From: CAYVBJ01 sp964415185
GTDB taxonomy: Bacteria; Bacteroidota; Rhodothermia; Balneolales; Balneolaceae
NCBI GenBank assembly: GCA_964415185.1
Contig: CAYPZI010000052.1
Location: 1-18,353, forward strand
Length of the DNA: 18,353 bases
Direction: 5' to 3'
Position numbers and translations under genes: made by a program. The notes beneath the pieces are model-generated. The model was given only the letters and a program-made list of their open reading frames with translations, searched no databases and was not told the DNA's origin. This document shows, one piece after another, positions 1 to 7,390 of the stretch (position 1 is the first letter of the stretch; the number at the start of each line of letters is the position of its first letter).

Positions 1-297
1 TTTGCCGCTGATCCCGGGCCTTGCTCCGGTCACTCGTCTGTCGAATTCGGAAGGGCAAGGAGCCAGGGTTGCCTTTGGCGGGATTCTGCCTGTTTATTCG
101 TCAGACGACCTGAACGTGTTTAGCCCCTGGATGTTTTGTTGCCTTCAGTCGTCAGACGAAGATTGCCGCTCTCGACTGACGAGTGGATTTGCTGCTGGTC
201 CCGGGCCTTATTCAATCACTCGTCTGTCGAATTCGGAAGGGCAAGGAGCGAGGGGTTGCCTTTAGCGGGATTTTTGCCTGTTTTATTCGTCAGACGA
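1..297. repeat. Two-copy ~108 bp direct repeat with palindromic 11-mers
   Basis: Positions 1-108 and 188-297 are two copies of the same sequence, offset 187 bp. They share a central block (31-62 and 217-248) that is identical over about 32 bp; the rest differs by substitutions and two single-base indels. Each copy begins with a GC-rich stretch containing CCCGGGCCTT and ends with TCGTCAGACGA. This 11-mer is a perfect odd palindrome (TCGTC-A-GACGA). It occurs at 98-108, 149-159 and 287-297. One-mismatch versions lie at 34-44 and 220-230 (TCGTCTGTCGA) and at 172-182 (TCGACTGACGA). The left copy touches the window edge, so the array may continue outside. No convincing gene lies within it, and the right end overlaps the last codons of the OsmC-family gene. 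It is most likely a dispersed intergenic repeat family; a cluster of protein-binding sites is the alternative. Confidence 0.8.
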
Positions 298-792
298 GAG
301 TTCGATCTGAATCTCGGGAGTATTCCTCAACGTCTGGTAAACTACGCAATAACGCTCGGTTAGCTTCAGCAAGGTGGTGAGCTGCTCTTCATCGGCATCG
401 GTATCGAGATCGAATCTCATCCGGATGGATTTAAATCCTACGGGGACTTCTTTAGAGACTCCGAGCGTTCCGCGGAAATCGAGTTCACCTTCGGTGTGGA
501 CTTTACCGCTGCGAATCTCAATACCGATAGCTGTAGCTACGGCGTTCATGGTTACACCGGCACAGGCGGCCAAAGCCTCAAGAAGCATGTCGCCCGAACA
601 AGCCGACATTCCGTTGCCTCCTGTGGCAGGATGAAGTCCGGCCTCCACCATGGCTTTTCCGGTTTCAACCCTGCAGGTTACATTTTCTCCAAGCACGGCT
701 TCCGCTTTCAGTGTGAGAACGGCTTTTTCCGGATTGGTTTTGTATTTCTCTTTTAAAGGCGCCTGTTTGCTTCTGAGTTCTTTCGATTTCAT
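283..792 (-). CDS. OsmC/Ohr-family protein (peroxide-type thiol fold)
   Basis: 169 residues, within the usual OsmC-family range of about 135-180. OsmC/Ohr proteins are cytoplasmic homodimers, and many reduce organic hydroperoxides with a pair of cysteines. The expected pair is visible: Cys77 in the LAACAGVT helix and Cys149 in the TERYCVVY segment; there is also a Cys65 in MSACSGDM. The N-terminal 20 residues are basic and may be an extension beyond the fold. This subtype resembles YhfA-like OsmC proteins more than Ohr, so peroxidase activity is inferred from the family. The ATG at 792 has no Shine-Dalgarno sequence, as is usual in this phylum. The last codons (for SSDE) and the TAA stop lie inside the flanking repeat, so the native C-terminus may have been replaced. 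It is transcribed divergently from the dehydrogenase at 1003 across 210 bp of AT-rich DNA. Confidence 0.88.
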   Translation of the reverse strand: MKSKELRSKQAPLKEKYKTNPEKAVLTLKAEAVLGENVTCRVETGKAMVEAGLHPATGGNGMSACSGDMLLEALAACAGVTMNAVATAIGIEIRSGKVHTEGELDFRGTLGVSKEVPVGFKSIRMRFDLDTDADEEQLTTLLKLTERYCVVYQTLRNTPEIQIELSSDE

Positions 793-1002
793 ATTTAATA
801 TTACATTTATTTTATCATTTCAGCTAAATTAAACAATTTATAATTATTAATTCAGTCACATAAGTCTGTAATATTTTTCTAAAACTCAAAACAAAGAAGT
901 CGTTTGGTGTAAAATTCTTCAATTAATACTTTTATTTTTGATCTCAACTGATTAGACTCTGGTACTCTTTTAATAAAGTCTTGTAGCCATAATAACATTA
1001 GC
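793..1002. promoter_or_regulatory. AT-rich divergent intergenic region
   Basis: These 210 bp separate the start codons of the OsmC-family gene (minus strand) and the GMC dehydrogenase (plus strand), so both promoters should lie here. TATTTTTG at 933-940 matches the TAnnTTTG -7 element on the plus strand. The nearest upstream TTG (904-906) is 26 nt away, longer than the usual 17-23, so this is only a weak candidate for the dehydrogenase promoter. I found no good match directed toward the OsmC gene and no convincing hairpin. Confidence 0.35.
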
Positions 1003-2703
1003 ATGAACCTTAATCTCAGATCCAAACAAAATAACACATACGATGCCATTGTAGTTGGAACCGGAATCAGTGGCGGTTGGGCTGCAAAAGAGCTTAGCGA
1101 AAAAGGCCTGAAAACTCTTGTTCTTGAACGGGGCAGAGATGTGAAACATGTGGAGGATTATCCCACGATGTGGAAAGAGCCCTGGGAGCTTCCTTATGCC
1201 GACCGGGTTCCGGCTGAAGAGAGAAAGCATTATCGAAAACAGATGAGAACCGGATATACAATCCGGCAGTCAACCAAACACTGGTGGGTCAAAGATACTG
1301 ACCAGCCTTATGAAGAAGTACAGCGTTTTGACTGGATCCGGGGTTATCATGTGGGTGGCCGCTCAATCATGTGGGGAAGACAAAGCTACCGGTTGGGTGA
1401 AATCGACTTTGAAGCCAATGCCAGAGATGGCATCGGGGCAGACTGGCCTATCCGTTACCGGGATATTGAGAAATGGTATGATTATGTGGAGTCGTTTGCC
1501 GGTGTAAGCGGACAGGCTGAAGGCCTGCCGCAGCTTCCCGATGGAAAGTTTCTTCCTCCCATGCAATTGAATTGTGTTGAGAAGCATGTTCGGGATACCC
1601 TTAAAAAGGAATTTGAAGGAAGGGTGTTGACTATCGGGCGAGCTGCAAATCTTACACAGCCTCACAACGGTCGCGGCGCTTGCATGTACCGGAACAGATG
1701 TATGAGAGGCTGCCCTTATGGCGGTTACTTCAGCAGTAATGCTGCCACTCTTCCTGCGGCAGCGGCAACAGGCAATATGACGTTGAGGCCATTTTCCATT
1801 GTCAATTCTGTAATCTATGATGAAGAAAAAGGCAAGGCCACCGGTGTTCGTGTTATTGATACCAATAGCGGCGAATTGATTGAGTTCTATGCTAAAATTA
1901 TTTTTCTGAATGCGTCGACGGTTAACTCTACCCTGATCATGTTGAATTCCAGGTCCGGTCGCTTTCCAGACGGCCTGGGCAACGACTCCGGTCAGCTTGG
2001 AAGGAACATGATGGATCATCATTTCAGAGTCGGTGCAAATGGTATCTATGACGGCTTCGAAGATAAATATTACATTGGCAGGCGCCCGAATGGCATCTAT
2101 ATCCCGAGATATCGAAATATTGGCGGCGACAAACGGAATTATCTGCGCGGGTTTGGTTACCAGGGGGGAGGCAGCCGTCAGGATTGGACCCGGGGGGTCA
2201 GGGAACTTGCAATCGGATCGGAGCTGAAAGGAATTATTTCCGAACCCGGGCGATGGACCATGGGGCTTTCAGGGTTTGGCGAATGCTTGCCTTACGAGGA
2301 AAACCGCATGTGGCTTAACCGCGACAAAACGGATAAATGGGGACAACCAACCGTTGTTTTCGATTGCAGCTTTATGGAGAATGAAATGAAGATGCGCGAA
2401 GACATGAAGAATGATGCAGCAGAAATGCTTGAGGTAGCCGGCTTTAAAAATATTCAAACATTTGATGATAATATCGGTATGGGCCTTGGTATCCACGAGA
2501 TGGGAACAGCGAGAATGGGCAGTGATCCGAAAACTTCGGTACTGAACAAATGGAACCAGATCCATGCTGTACCGAATGTTTTCGTAACGGATGGTGCCTG
2601 TATGACCTCATCTGCATCACAGAATCCATCCCTCACTTATATGGCACTCACCGCCAGGGCTGCTGATTATGCGGCAAGTGAATTAAAAAAAGGTAATCTC
2701 TAA
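1003..2703 (+). CDS. GMC-family FAD dehydrogenase, catalytic subunit
   Basis: 566 residues of the glucose-methanol-choline oxidoreductase family, which oxidise alcohol groups of sugars and polyols using FAD. The N-terminal dinucleotide fold has G19-x-G21-x-x-G24 followed by an acidic residue in VLERG (E42). The C-terminal GMC domain carries GIHEMGTARMG (His498) and SQNPSLTYMAL (Asn541), the His/Asn active-site pair of the family. A C-x5-C-x3-C motif (Cys227, Cys233, Cys237) matches the spacing of the [3Fe-4S] ligands known in bacterial FAD-glucose dehydrogenase catalytic subunits. It has no signal peptide of its own. The next gene, 10 nt downstream, encodes a gluconate-2-dehydrogenase-subunit-3-like partner with a Tat-like leader, so the pair is probably exported together. 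The same architecture occurs in glucoside 3-dehydrogenases, gluconate dehydrogenases and FAD-glucose dehydrogenases; the substrate cannot be decided here. Confidence 0.9.
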   Translation: MNLNLRSKQNNTYDAIVVGTGISGGWAAKELSEKGLKTLVLERGRDVKHVEDYPTMWKEPWELPYADRVPAEERKHYRKQMRTGYTIRQSTKHWWVKDTDQPYEEVQRFDWIRGYHVGGRSIMWGRQSYRLGEIDFEANARDGIGADWPIRYRDIEKWYDYVESFAGVSGQAEGLPQLPDGKFLPPMQLNCVEKHVRDTLKKEFEGRVLTIGRAANLTQPHNGRGACMYRNRCMRGCPYGGYFSSNAATLPAAAATGNMTLRPFSIVNSVIYDEEKGKATGVRVIDTNSGELIEFYAKIIFLNASTVNSTLIMLNSRSGRFPDGLGNDSGQLGRNMMDHHFRVGANGIYDGFEDKYYIGRRPNGIYIPRYRNIGGDKRNYLRGFGYQGGGSRQDWTRGVRELAIGSELKGIISEPGRWTMGLSGFGECLPYEENRMWLNRDKTDKWGQPTVVFDCSFMENEMKMREDMKNDAAEMLEVAGFKNIQTFDDNIGMGLGIHEMGTARMGSDPKTSVLNKWNQIHAVPNVFVTDGACMTSSASQNPSLTYMALTARAADYAASELKKGNL

Positions 2704-2713
2704 TAAACTTATC

Positions 2714-3277
2714 ATGGATCGAAAAGAAGCAATCAAACGAACAGCACTTTTAATGGGCGGGGCCGTATTTGCTCCAAACATATTGGGAATTCTAAAAGGG
2801 TGCACACCAACTCCCGGTGCCGGCTGGAATCCCGTGTTATTTTCTAATCTCCAGGCAAGAACCGTTTCCGAACTTGCCGAAGTAATTCTCCCGGCCGATG
2901 ATTATCCGGGAGCAAAAGATCTTGGTGTACCACCCTTTATTGAAAAAATGGTGGCCGATATTTACGAGGCTGATGCCAGAAATAATTTTCTGAACGGAAT
3001 AGATGAATTCAATACAGTTGCTAACAAAACTTTCAGCGCTTACTATCCGGATTGTACGCCGGAGCAAAAATTTCAAATGGCTAATGAATATAATACCCTG
3101 GCACTTACAGATGCGTACCAAACCCGGCCTTTTTTCCTGGCCGTTAAAGAATTGACAATTCTCGGATATTTTACTTCGGAAACCGGTGCTACCAAAGTGA
3201 TCAAACATCTCCCGATTCCCGGTGTTTATAAAGGGTGTATTCCCTACGAAGATATTGGCAAAGTCTGGGCTGAATGA
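2714..3277 (+). CDS. Gluconate 2-dehydrogenase subunit 3 family protein (small dehydrogenase subunit)
   Basis: 187 residues. This family provides the small subunit of membrane-associated FAD dehydrogenases and usually carries the export signal for the folded complex. The N-terminus has a Tat-like leader with RK in place of the twin arginine (DRKEAIKR, residues 2-9), a hydrophobic stretch at about 11-28 and a Cys30 in LKGC that could be a lipid-attachment site, although Lys at that position is atypical. The mature region includes LAEVILPADD (54-63), characteristic of the family. It follows the GMC subunit by 10 nt and precedes the symporter by 26 nt, consistent with one operon. The small subunit itself has no catalytic motif. 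Confidence 0.87.
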   Translation: MDRKEAIKRTALLMGGAVFAPNILGILKGCTPTPGAGWNPVLFSNLQARTVSELAEVILPADDYPGAKDLGVPPFIEKMVADIYEADARNNFLNGIDEFNTVANKTFSAYYPDCTPEQKFQMANEYNTLALTDAYQTRPFFLAVKELTILGYFTSETGATKVIKHLPIPGVYKGCIPYEDIGKVWAE

Positions 3278-3303
3278 TCTAACTATTCTAAAATTCTTCT
3301 TAC

Positions 3304-4881
3304 ATGCATGCAATAGACTGGATTGTCGTTTCTGTTTATGCCGTTGGTCTGATAGCTATCAGCTTTTATTTAAGCAAAGGGCAGAATGACACACAGGACT
3401 ATTATCTTGCCGGCAAGAGCTTTAAATGGTGGCAGGTTGGATTGTCAACAATGGCTACACAGTTAAGTGCCATCAGCTTTATTTCTGCCCCGGCATTTGT
3501 CGGTCTTAGGGAAGGTGGGGGCCTGCAATGGCTAACCTATGAATTTGCAGTTCCACTGGCCATGATTTTTCTGATTATCTACATTTACCCGCCTCTCTAT
3601 AAATCGGGTGTGATCAGCATATACGAGTATCTCGAAAAAAGATTTAACAAACTGACAAGACTATTGCTAAGCGGTGTTTTTCAGTTTAGCCGGGCTTTTG
3701 CAACGGGCATAACGGTTTATGCTGTTGCCATTGTACTCGAAGCGGTTTTCGGTATTCCTCTTTGGGTCAATATTCTTTTAACCGGCTTGATCGCTCTTGT
3801 TTATGACTATATGGGCGGAATGAAAGCCGTGGTAATTTCCGATGTAATCCAGATGGGCATCCTCTTTTTGGGTGTGCTTTTTTGCTCCTGGTATGCCCTG
3901 GAACTTGTTGGCGGTTGGGGTGGGTTCATGCAGCAGCTTGACAGCGACAGGCTGAATGTGATTTCATTTTCCAGCACCGGCATCGGCGACGGCGAAGAGT
4001 TTGGCTTCCTGCCAATGGTAATAGGAGGTTTTTTTCTTTACGCATCTTACTATGGCTGCGATCAAAGCCAGGCACAGCGAATTTTATCGAGTCAAAATAT
4101 CAAACAAGTTCAGCGTTCTCTTATATTCAACGGCATATTCCGGTTTCCAACTGTATTGCTCTACTGTGTGATGGGATTGATTATCGGTACTGTTGCATTT
4201 TCCATGCCTGAATTCGGCGAACAAATTCCGGCAGATCGTCCCGACTACCTGGTACCGATGTTTATTGTTGAATTTCTTCCGGTAGGTGTTGTAGGCCTCC
4301 TGGTATCTGCCATGTTGGCTGCGGCGATGTCATCTCTTGACTCCGCCCTAAATTCGCTTAGTGCCGCCACTGTTGAAGATTTTGTTCTGCGTGACAGTAC
4401 CAAAAAATTCACACCGGCTCAGCAACTCTCATTCTCGAAAAAATATACGGTCTTTTGGGGTGTAATCTGTGTGATTCTTGCTTTTGCAGCAGGAAACATT
4501 GCACCTACCGTAATCGAAGCCATAAACAAGATCGGCTCCCTCTTTTTCGGCCCCATCATAGCTACCTTTATGCTGGCTATTCTCACAAAAAAAACGGGTG
4601 CACAAGGGATGAACCTGGGTATCATTGCAGGAGTCGTGTTCAACTTCTTTCTGTGGATTTTTGCATCTGATGTCATTTTCTGGTTTTGGTGGAACTTTAC
4701 AGGCTTTGCCGTTACGGCAATCGTGGCTTATGGATACAGTCATTTTATCCAAATCCATCCCGATTTTGAAAAAATTGTAGATGTCGAACTGATTGACTAC
4801 AAACCGCGCCAATCCATTCTTCTTGCGGCCTATTTCGTTGCCATTGTAGCTTTTAGTGTGAGCCTGACATTCCTTGCCTGA
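3304..4881 (+). CDS. Sodium/solute symporter (SSS family), SGLT-like
   Basis: 525 residues, almost entirely hydrophobic, with about 13 membrane segments expected for this family. SSS transporters couple sodium entry to uptake of sugars, amino acids, vitamins or organic acids across the inner membrane. Family signatures are visible: YYLAGKSFKWW near the N-terminus (33-43), GGMKAVVISDVIQ at 171-183, CDQSQAQRILSS at 252-263 and a SAML..MSSLDS stretch at 335-347. Ser343/Ser344 in the last correspond to the paired serines of the Na2 site in characterised members. The CDQSQAQR segment and general layout fit the SGLT/sugar branch, so a sugar or sugar-derived acid is plausible, but substrate assignment is inference. 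It lies 26 nt after the dehydrogenase small subunit and ends at a hairpin facing a convergent gene. Confidence 0.9.
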   Translation: MHAIDWIVVSVYAVGLIAISFYLSKGQNDTQDYYLAGKSFKWWQVGLSTMATQLSAISFISAPAFVGLREGGGLQWLTYEFAVPLAMIFLIIYIYPPLYKSGVISIYEYLEKRFNKLTRLLLSGVFQFSRAFATGITVYAVAIVLEAVFGIPLWVNILLTGLIALVYDYMGGMKAVVISDVIQMGILFLGVLFCSWYALELVGGWGGFMQQLDSDRLNVISFSSTGIGDGEEFGFLPMVIGGFFLYASYYGCDQSQAQRILSSQNIKQVQRSLIFNGIFRFPTVLLYCVMGLIIGTVAFSMPEFGEQIPADRPDYLVPMFIVEFLPVGVVGLLVSAMLAAAMSSLDSALNSLSAATVEDFVLRDSTKKFTPAQQLSFSKKYTVFWGVICVILAFAAGNIAPTVIEAINKIGSLFFGPIIATFMLAILTKKTGAQGMNLGIIAGVVFNFFLWIFASDVIFWFWWNFTGFAVTAIVAYGYSHFIQIHPDFEKIVDVELIDYKPRQSILLAAYFVAIVAFSVSLTFLA

Positions 4882-4889
4882 TATTATCA

Positions 4890-4934
4890 CCGCAACCTCC
4901 GCGCGTGCGTTTTTTGCTCCGCGCAGCGTTGCGG
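4890..4934. terminator. GC-rich two-part hairpin between convergent genes
   Basis: CCGCAAC at 4890-4896 pairs with GTTGCGG at 4928-4934, and after a 4/3-nt internal loop GCGCG at 4901-4905 pairs with CGCGC at 4920-4924, leaving a T-rich 14-nt loop. It sits 9 nt after the symporter stop and 15 nt before the stop of the convergent methyltransferase, where a bidirectional terminator would be expected. There is no T-tract after either arm, so it could instead be a palindromic repeat unit or a transcript-end structure. Confidence 0.5.
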
Positions 4935-4948
4935 AATGGTGGCTGATT

Positions 4949-5686
4949 TTATTCCCGGTTCATCAGAAAAATAGCCGGAATACCCTGCAAGGGTGGGCGT
5001 TTTTCATTTTGCCATTTGTAAACAGGCCTTGTTGTAATCGATTCTTCGGGCAGGGTCAGTTTACTGGCAATGCAAAGAAGTGTTTCAGGTGAACAGGTTT
5101 TGATCAGGTCACCGTAAAGCTGCATATTTCTGTGTGGGGTTTCTATGAAGATTTGGGTACGGTTAGTCATTTTCGAATCACGGTCAAGCTCTTTTATTTT
5201 CCGGATTCGTTGTTCCTGATCGAGTGGCAAATAACCATGGAATGTGAATTCCTGGCCATTCAGTCCGCTTCCCATAAGTGCAAGCAAAATGGAGGAGGGG
5301 CCCGTAAGTGGCACCACCCGTATGCCGCTTTCGTGAGCCAGCCTCACCAGCTTTGCACCCGGATCGGCTACTCCCGGTGCTCCGGCTTCAGACATAAGCC
5401 CGGTTTGGTTTTCAAGCATCAGCTTTAAAAACGACATTACCTCATGATCGGGAGTCTTTTTATTCAAAACACGGAATGTAATTTTATAATCCGGCAACGG
5501 ATGATCAATCCATTTTAAAAAACTGATTGCTGTTTTAACGTTTTCGACAATGAAAAAATCGAGCTGCCTGATCACATCCAACGTGTATTGCGGCAGTACG
5601 CGATTCTCTTTCATTTTCCCAAGTGGTGTGGGTATCAGATAGAGTGAATTTTCATCATTATTGATAACTGATTGAGACTCAGACAT
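4949..5686 (-). CDS. RsmI-like SAM-dependent (tetrapyrrole-fold) methyltransferase
   Basis: 245 residues with the tetrapyrrole methylase fold. The closest pattern is RsmI, the enzyme that 2'-O-methylates C1402 of 16S rRNA. Visible matches are LYLIPTPLG (16-24), SEAGAPGVADPGAKLV (98-113), VPLTGPSSILLALMGSGL (124-141) and FTFHGYLP (147-154). In canonical RsmI the second block is S-D-A-G-T-P-G-I-S-D-P-G, so this protein has Glu for the first Asp and Ala for Thr. It is about 35-45 residues shorter than typical RsmI, lacking the C-terminal domain. It is therefore probably the shorter RsmI paralogue rather than RsmI itself, and its target is unknown. It is the last gene of the minus-strand cluster; its ATG overlaps the preceding stop by one nucleotide (TAATG). 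Confidence 0.82.
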   Translation of the reverse strand: MSESQSVINNDENSLYLIPTPLGKMKENRVLPQYTLDVIRQLDFFIVENVKTAISFLKWIDHPLPDYKITFRVLNKKTPDHEVMSFLKLMLENQTGLMSEAGAPGVADPGAKLVRLAHESGIRVVPLTGPSSILLALMGSGLNGQEFTFHGYLPLDQEQRIRKIKELDRDSKMTNRTQIFIETPHRNMQLYGDLIKTCSPETLLCIASKLTLPEESITTRPVYKWQNEKRPPLQGIPAIFLMNRE

Positions 5687-6165
5687 TATGCAAATTCGAC
5701 TTCAAGTTTTTCTTCTCCTTCTCTTCTCATTTTATTTGCGTAACGGGTAACAAAAATTGCAATGATTACAACTATTAAAAACGAAATGGATGAAACCGCA
5801 ATGTTCATCAGAATAATCTCCTTCTGAAGGCTAAAAACTGGGATCAGGACAATAGGTTTTGGTGAGTTTGACAAATACCTGACGGGAATGATCTCTGAAT
5901 CTGTGAGAACCTGGGCCATTTGTACCGGGAGTGACAGCTTTTCTTCAACCCGGCCTCCCTTGTTATCCGTAAAACGGATGACAACATAACCATTGGTTTG
6001 TGCTGCAATCTGTTTTACATCAAAATCAATGACTTCAGCCACATGGCTTGTGCCCTTGTCATAAGTTTGATTTAATCCCGAATAAACAAACATCTGATAT
6101 CCTGCCTGTAAAACAAAATAGAGTGGCAGCAGCCAAATGGAATAGAGATAATTGTATTTACTCAT
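5686..6165 (-). CDS. Small two-helix membrane protein, possibly DUF3592-like
   Basis: 159 residues. Hydrophobic segments at about 8-24 and 117-139 flank a polar region of about 90 residues, so both ends should face the same side with a folded extracytoplasmic or cytoplasmic loop. The loop contains YVVIRFTDNKGG and PVRYLSNSPKP, a beta-rich pattern reminiscent of DUF3592 proteins, in which a variable-length chain is followed by a phrase such as V-x-Y-x-x-x-x-P. The C-terminus is highly charged (MRREGEEKLEVEF). I do not recognise a function. It lies 4 nt after the beta-lactamase-fold gene and overlaps the methyltransferase start by one nucleotide, so it is cotranscribed with both. Confidence 0.7.
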   Translation of the reverse strand: MSKYNYLYSIWLLPLYFVLQAGYQMFVYSGLNQTYDKGTSHVAEVIDFDVKQIAAQTNGYVVIRFTDNKGGRVEEKLSLPVQMAQVLTDSEIIPVRYLSNSPKPIVLIPVFSLQKEIILMNIAVSSISFLIVVIIAIFVTRYANKMRREGEEKLEVEFA

Positions 6166-6169
6166 CGCA

Positions 6170-7390
6170 TTATTGATTTGATACCCGGTTCATTGTTTCA
6201 ATCAGGGCGGGATCATAAATGAGCCGTTGCTGAAAATCCTGGTGCATATAGTTGCTCGACATATGAAACCAAAAACTGATGGGAATCCGGTCAAAAAATA
6301 CAGCCTGTACGGTTGTGTCGCCTGTATAGGCTGATGTGCCTACATCGATGCCGCTCAGTAATCCCATCCGGTTATCATAAATGGCGCCGTAATTTTCAAA
6401 GTTTCTTCTGATAACCTGCTGATCATCGGCCCATTCTATTAATTCTAAAATTTTGCTGCTTACACTTTCGGATATAAACTGTTTCTCAATGATATTTTGC
6501 AAGAGTTTCACCATTTCTAAAGCCGTAGTTTTCGGGAACATTGCCAGTGCATCTCTCTCTTCCGTAAAATTCAAGCCTATTCGCCTTTCATTCAATATTT
6601 CAACATACCTGTTTCTAACGGAATCATTTTTGGCGAATTTATCAGCAGAATCAATCACAAGTTGTTCCCATTCTTTGTCAGAAAGGCGGTTCCATTCACT
6701 CTTTATCCCATCAAATGATTTACCCTGTATGGCAGGTGAAATGGCAAGATAGAGGCCGGAAAATGGCAGGGGAGTGTCGGTGTTTTCAAGTCCTGATTTC
6801 CGAACCAGTTCTGTCCAGTACCGATGATCAAACCGGCTTCGGAAATAGTCGCTCAGCGGCATAGAATTTCCGCGAGCCAGTATTTTCAGAGCATTGTAGT
6901 ACGATATCTCACCATCTTTGATCCATCCGTTTTCAAGAGCTTCGGATTTAGAATTTTGGTGATCGGACTCATATACGCCGGGCAACAGGTATCGGTCTGT
7001 TTCAACCCAGCTAAATGTGGAGTCAGGATTTAACGTGTCATTCTCAAAAGCATTCAGCATTCCGGCTATGATAAAGATGTTGCCGAGAGTTCCCAGCGTG
7101 TGGGGAGTCGAACTTTCAAAGTAGATAGCCGAATCGGGCTTACTTATCACAATACTGGCTACGGAAACATGCTCCGGATTAGCTTCGATGTACTCTGTCA
7201 GCGCCTTCAGTGAATATGTTTTTTCCACCCATTCACTTCCCTCACTCATTGCCTGACGGTTTTTGAAAAACGTTACGAAGGCATCCATGTTAAAAAGGAA
7301 TATAGACCCGAAAACCATCACGGCAACTGCCAAAAAAATGAACGCAAATGTTAAAGCCCGTTTCATACCTTTACCTTCCTCTGAATTCAT
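6170..7390 (-). CDS. Membrane-anchored beta-lactamase-fold protein, catalytic motifs apparently lost
   Basis: 406 residues with one N-terminal membrane segment (about 11-34) and a large periplasmic domain. The domain order follows class A beta-lactamase-like proteins. TPHTLGTLGNIFIIAGML aligns with the helix that normally starts S-x-x-K, here T101-L-G-N104. KILARGNSMPLSDYF aligns with the S-D-N region, here R-G-N (173-175). MGLLSGIDVGTSAYTG aligns with the K-T/S-G strand, here L345-S-G347. On this alignment all three motifs have lost key residues, so it is probably a non-hydrolytic, binding or structural member. The ATG at 7390 overlaps the upstream gene by 20 nt; an internal ATG at 7366, preceded by the purine-rich GAGGAAGG, would leave a 4-nt gap and may be the true start. 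The assignment rests on pattern recognition only. Confidence 0.62.
   Translation of the reverse strand: MNSEEGKGMKRALTFAFIFLAVAVMVFGSIFLFNMDAFVTFFKNRQAMSEGSEWVEKTYSLKALTEYIEANPEHVSVASIVISKPDSAIYFESSTPHTLGTLGNIFIIAGMLNAFENDTLNPDSTFSWVETDRYLLPGVYESDHQNSKSEALENGWIKDGEISYYNALKILARGNSMPLSDYFRSRFDHRYWTELVRKSGLENTDTPLPFSGLYLAISPAIQGKSFDGIKSEWNRLSDKEWEQLVIDSADKFAKNDSVRNRYVEILNERRIGLNFTEERDALAMFPKTTALEMVKLLQNIIEKQFISESVSSKILELIEWADDQQVIRRNFENYGAIYDNRMGLLSGIDVGTSAYTGDTTVQAVFFDRIPISFWFHMSSNYMHQDFQQRLIYDPALIETMNRVSNQ

Noticed and set aside
2..265. Plus-strand frame repeating the peptide TRLSNSEGQGAR twice.
   Set aside because: It is a by-product of the two-copy DNA repeat, has no start context, and the reverse complement carries the real gene end nearby.
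1..297. CRISPR array.
   Set aside because: Only two long, imperfect copies with different internal blocks; no short identical repeats with regular spacers and no cas genes.
933..940. TATTTTTG as a confident promoter for the GMC gene.
   Set aside because: The nearest upstream TTG is 26 nt away, outside the usual 17-23.
1363..2022. Minus-strand 219-codon frame inside the GMC gene.
   Set aside because: Lies antisense to a gene with clear FAD, cysteine and active-site motifs and shows no domain pattern.
4429..4890. Minus-strand 153-codon frame opposite the symporter.
   Set aside because: Antisense to conserved membrane segments; rich in Cys/His/Lys with no recognisable fold.
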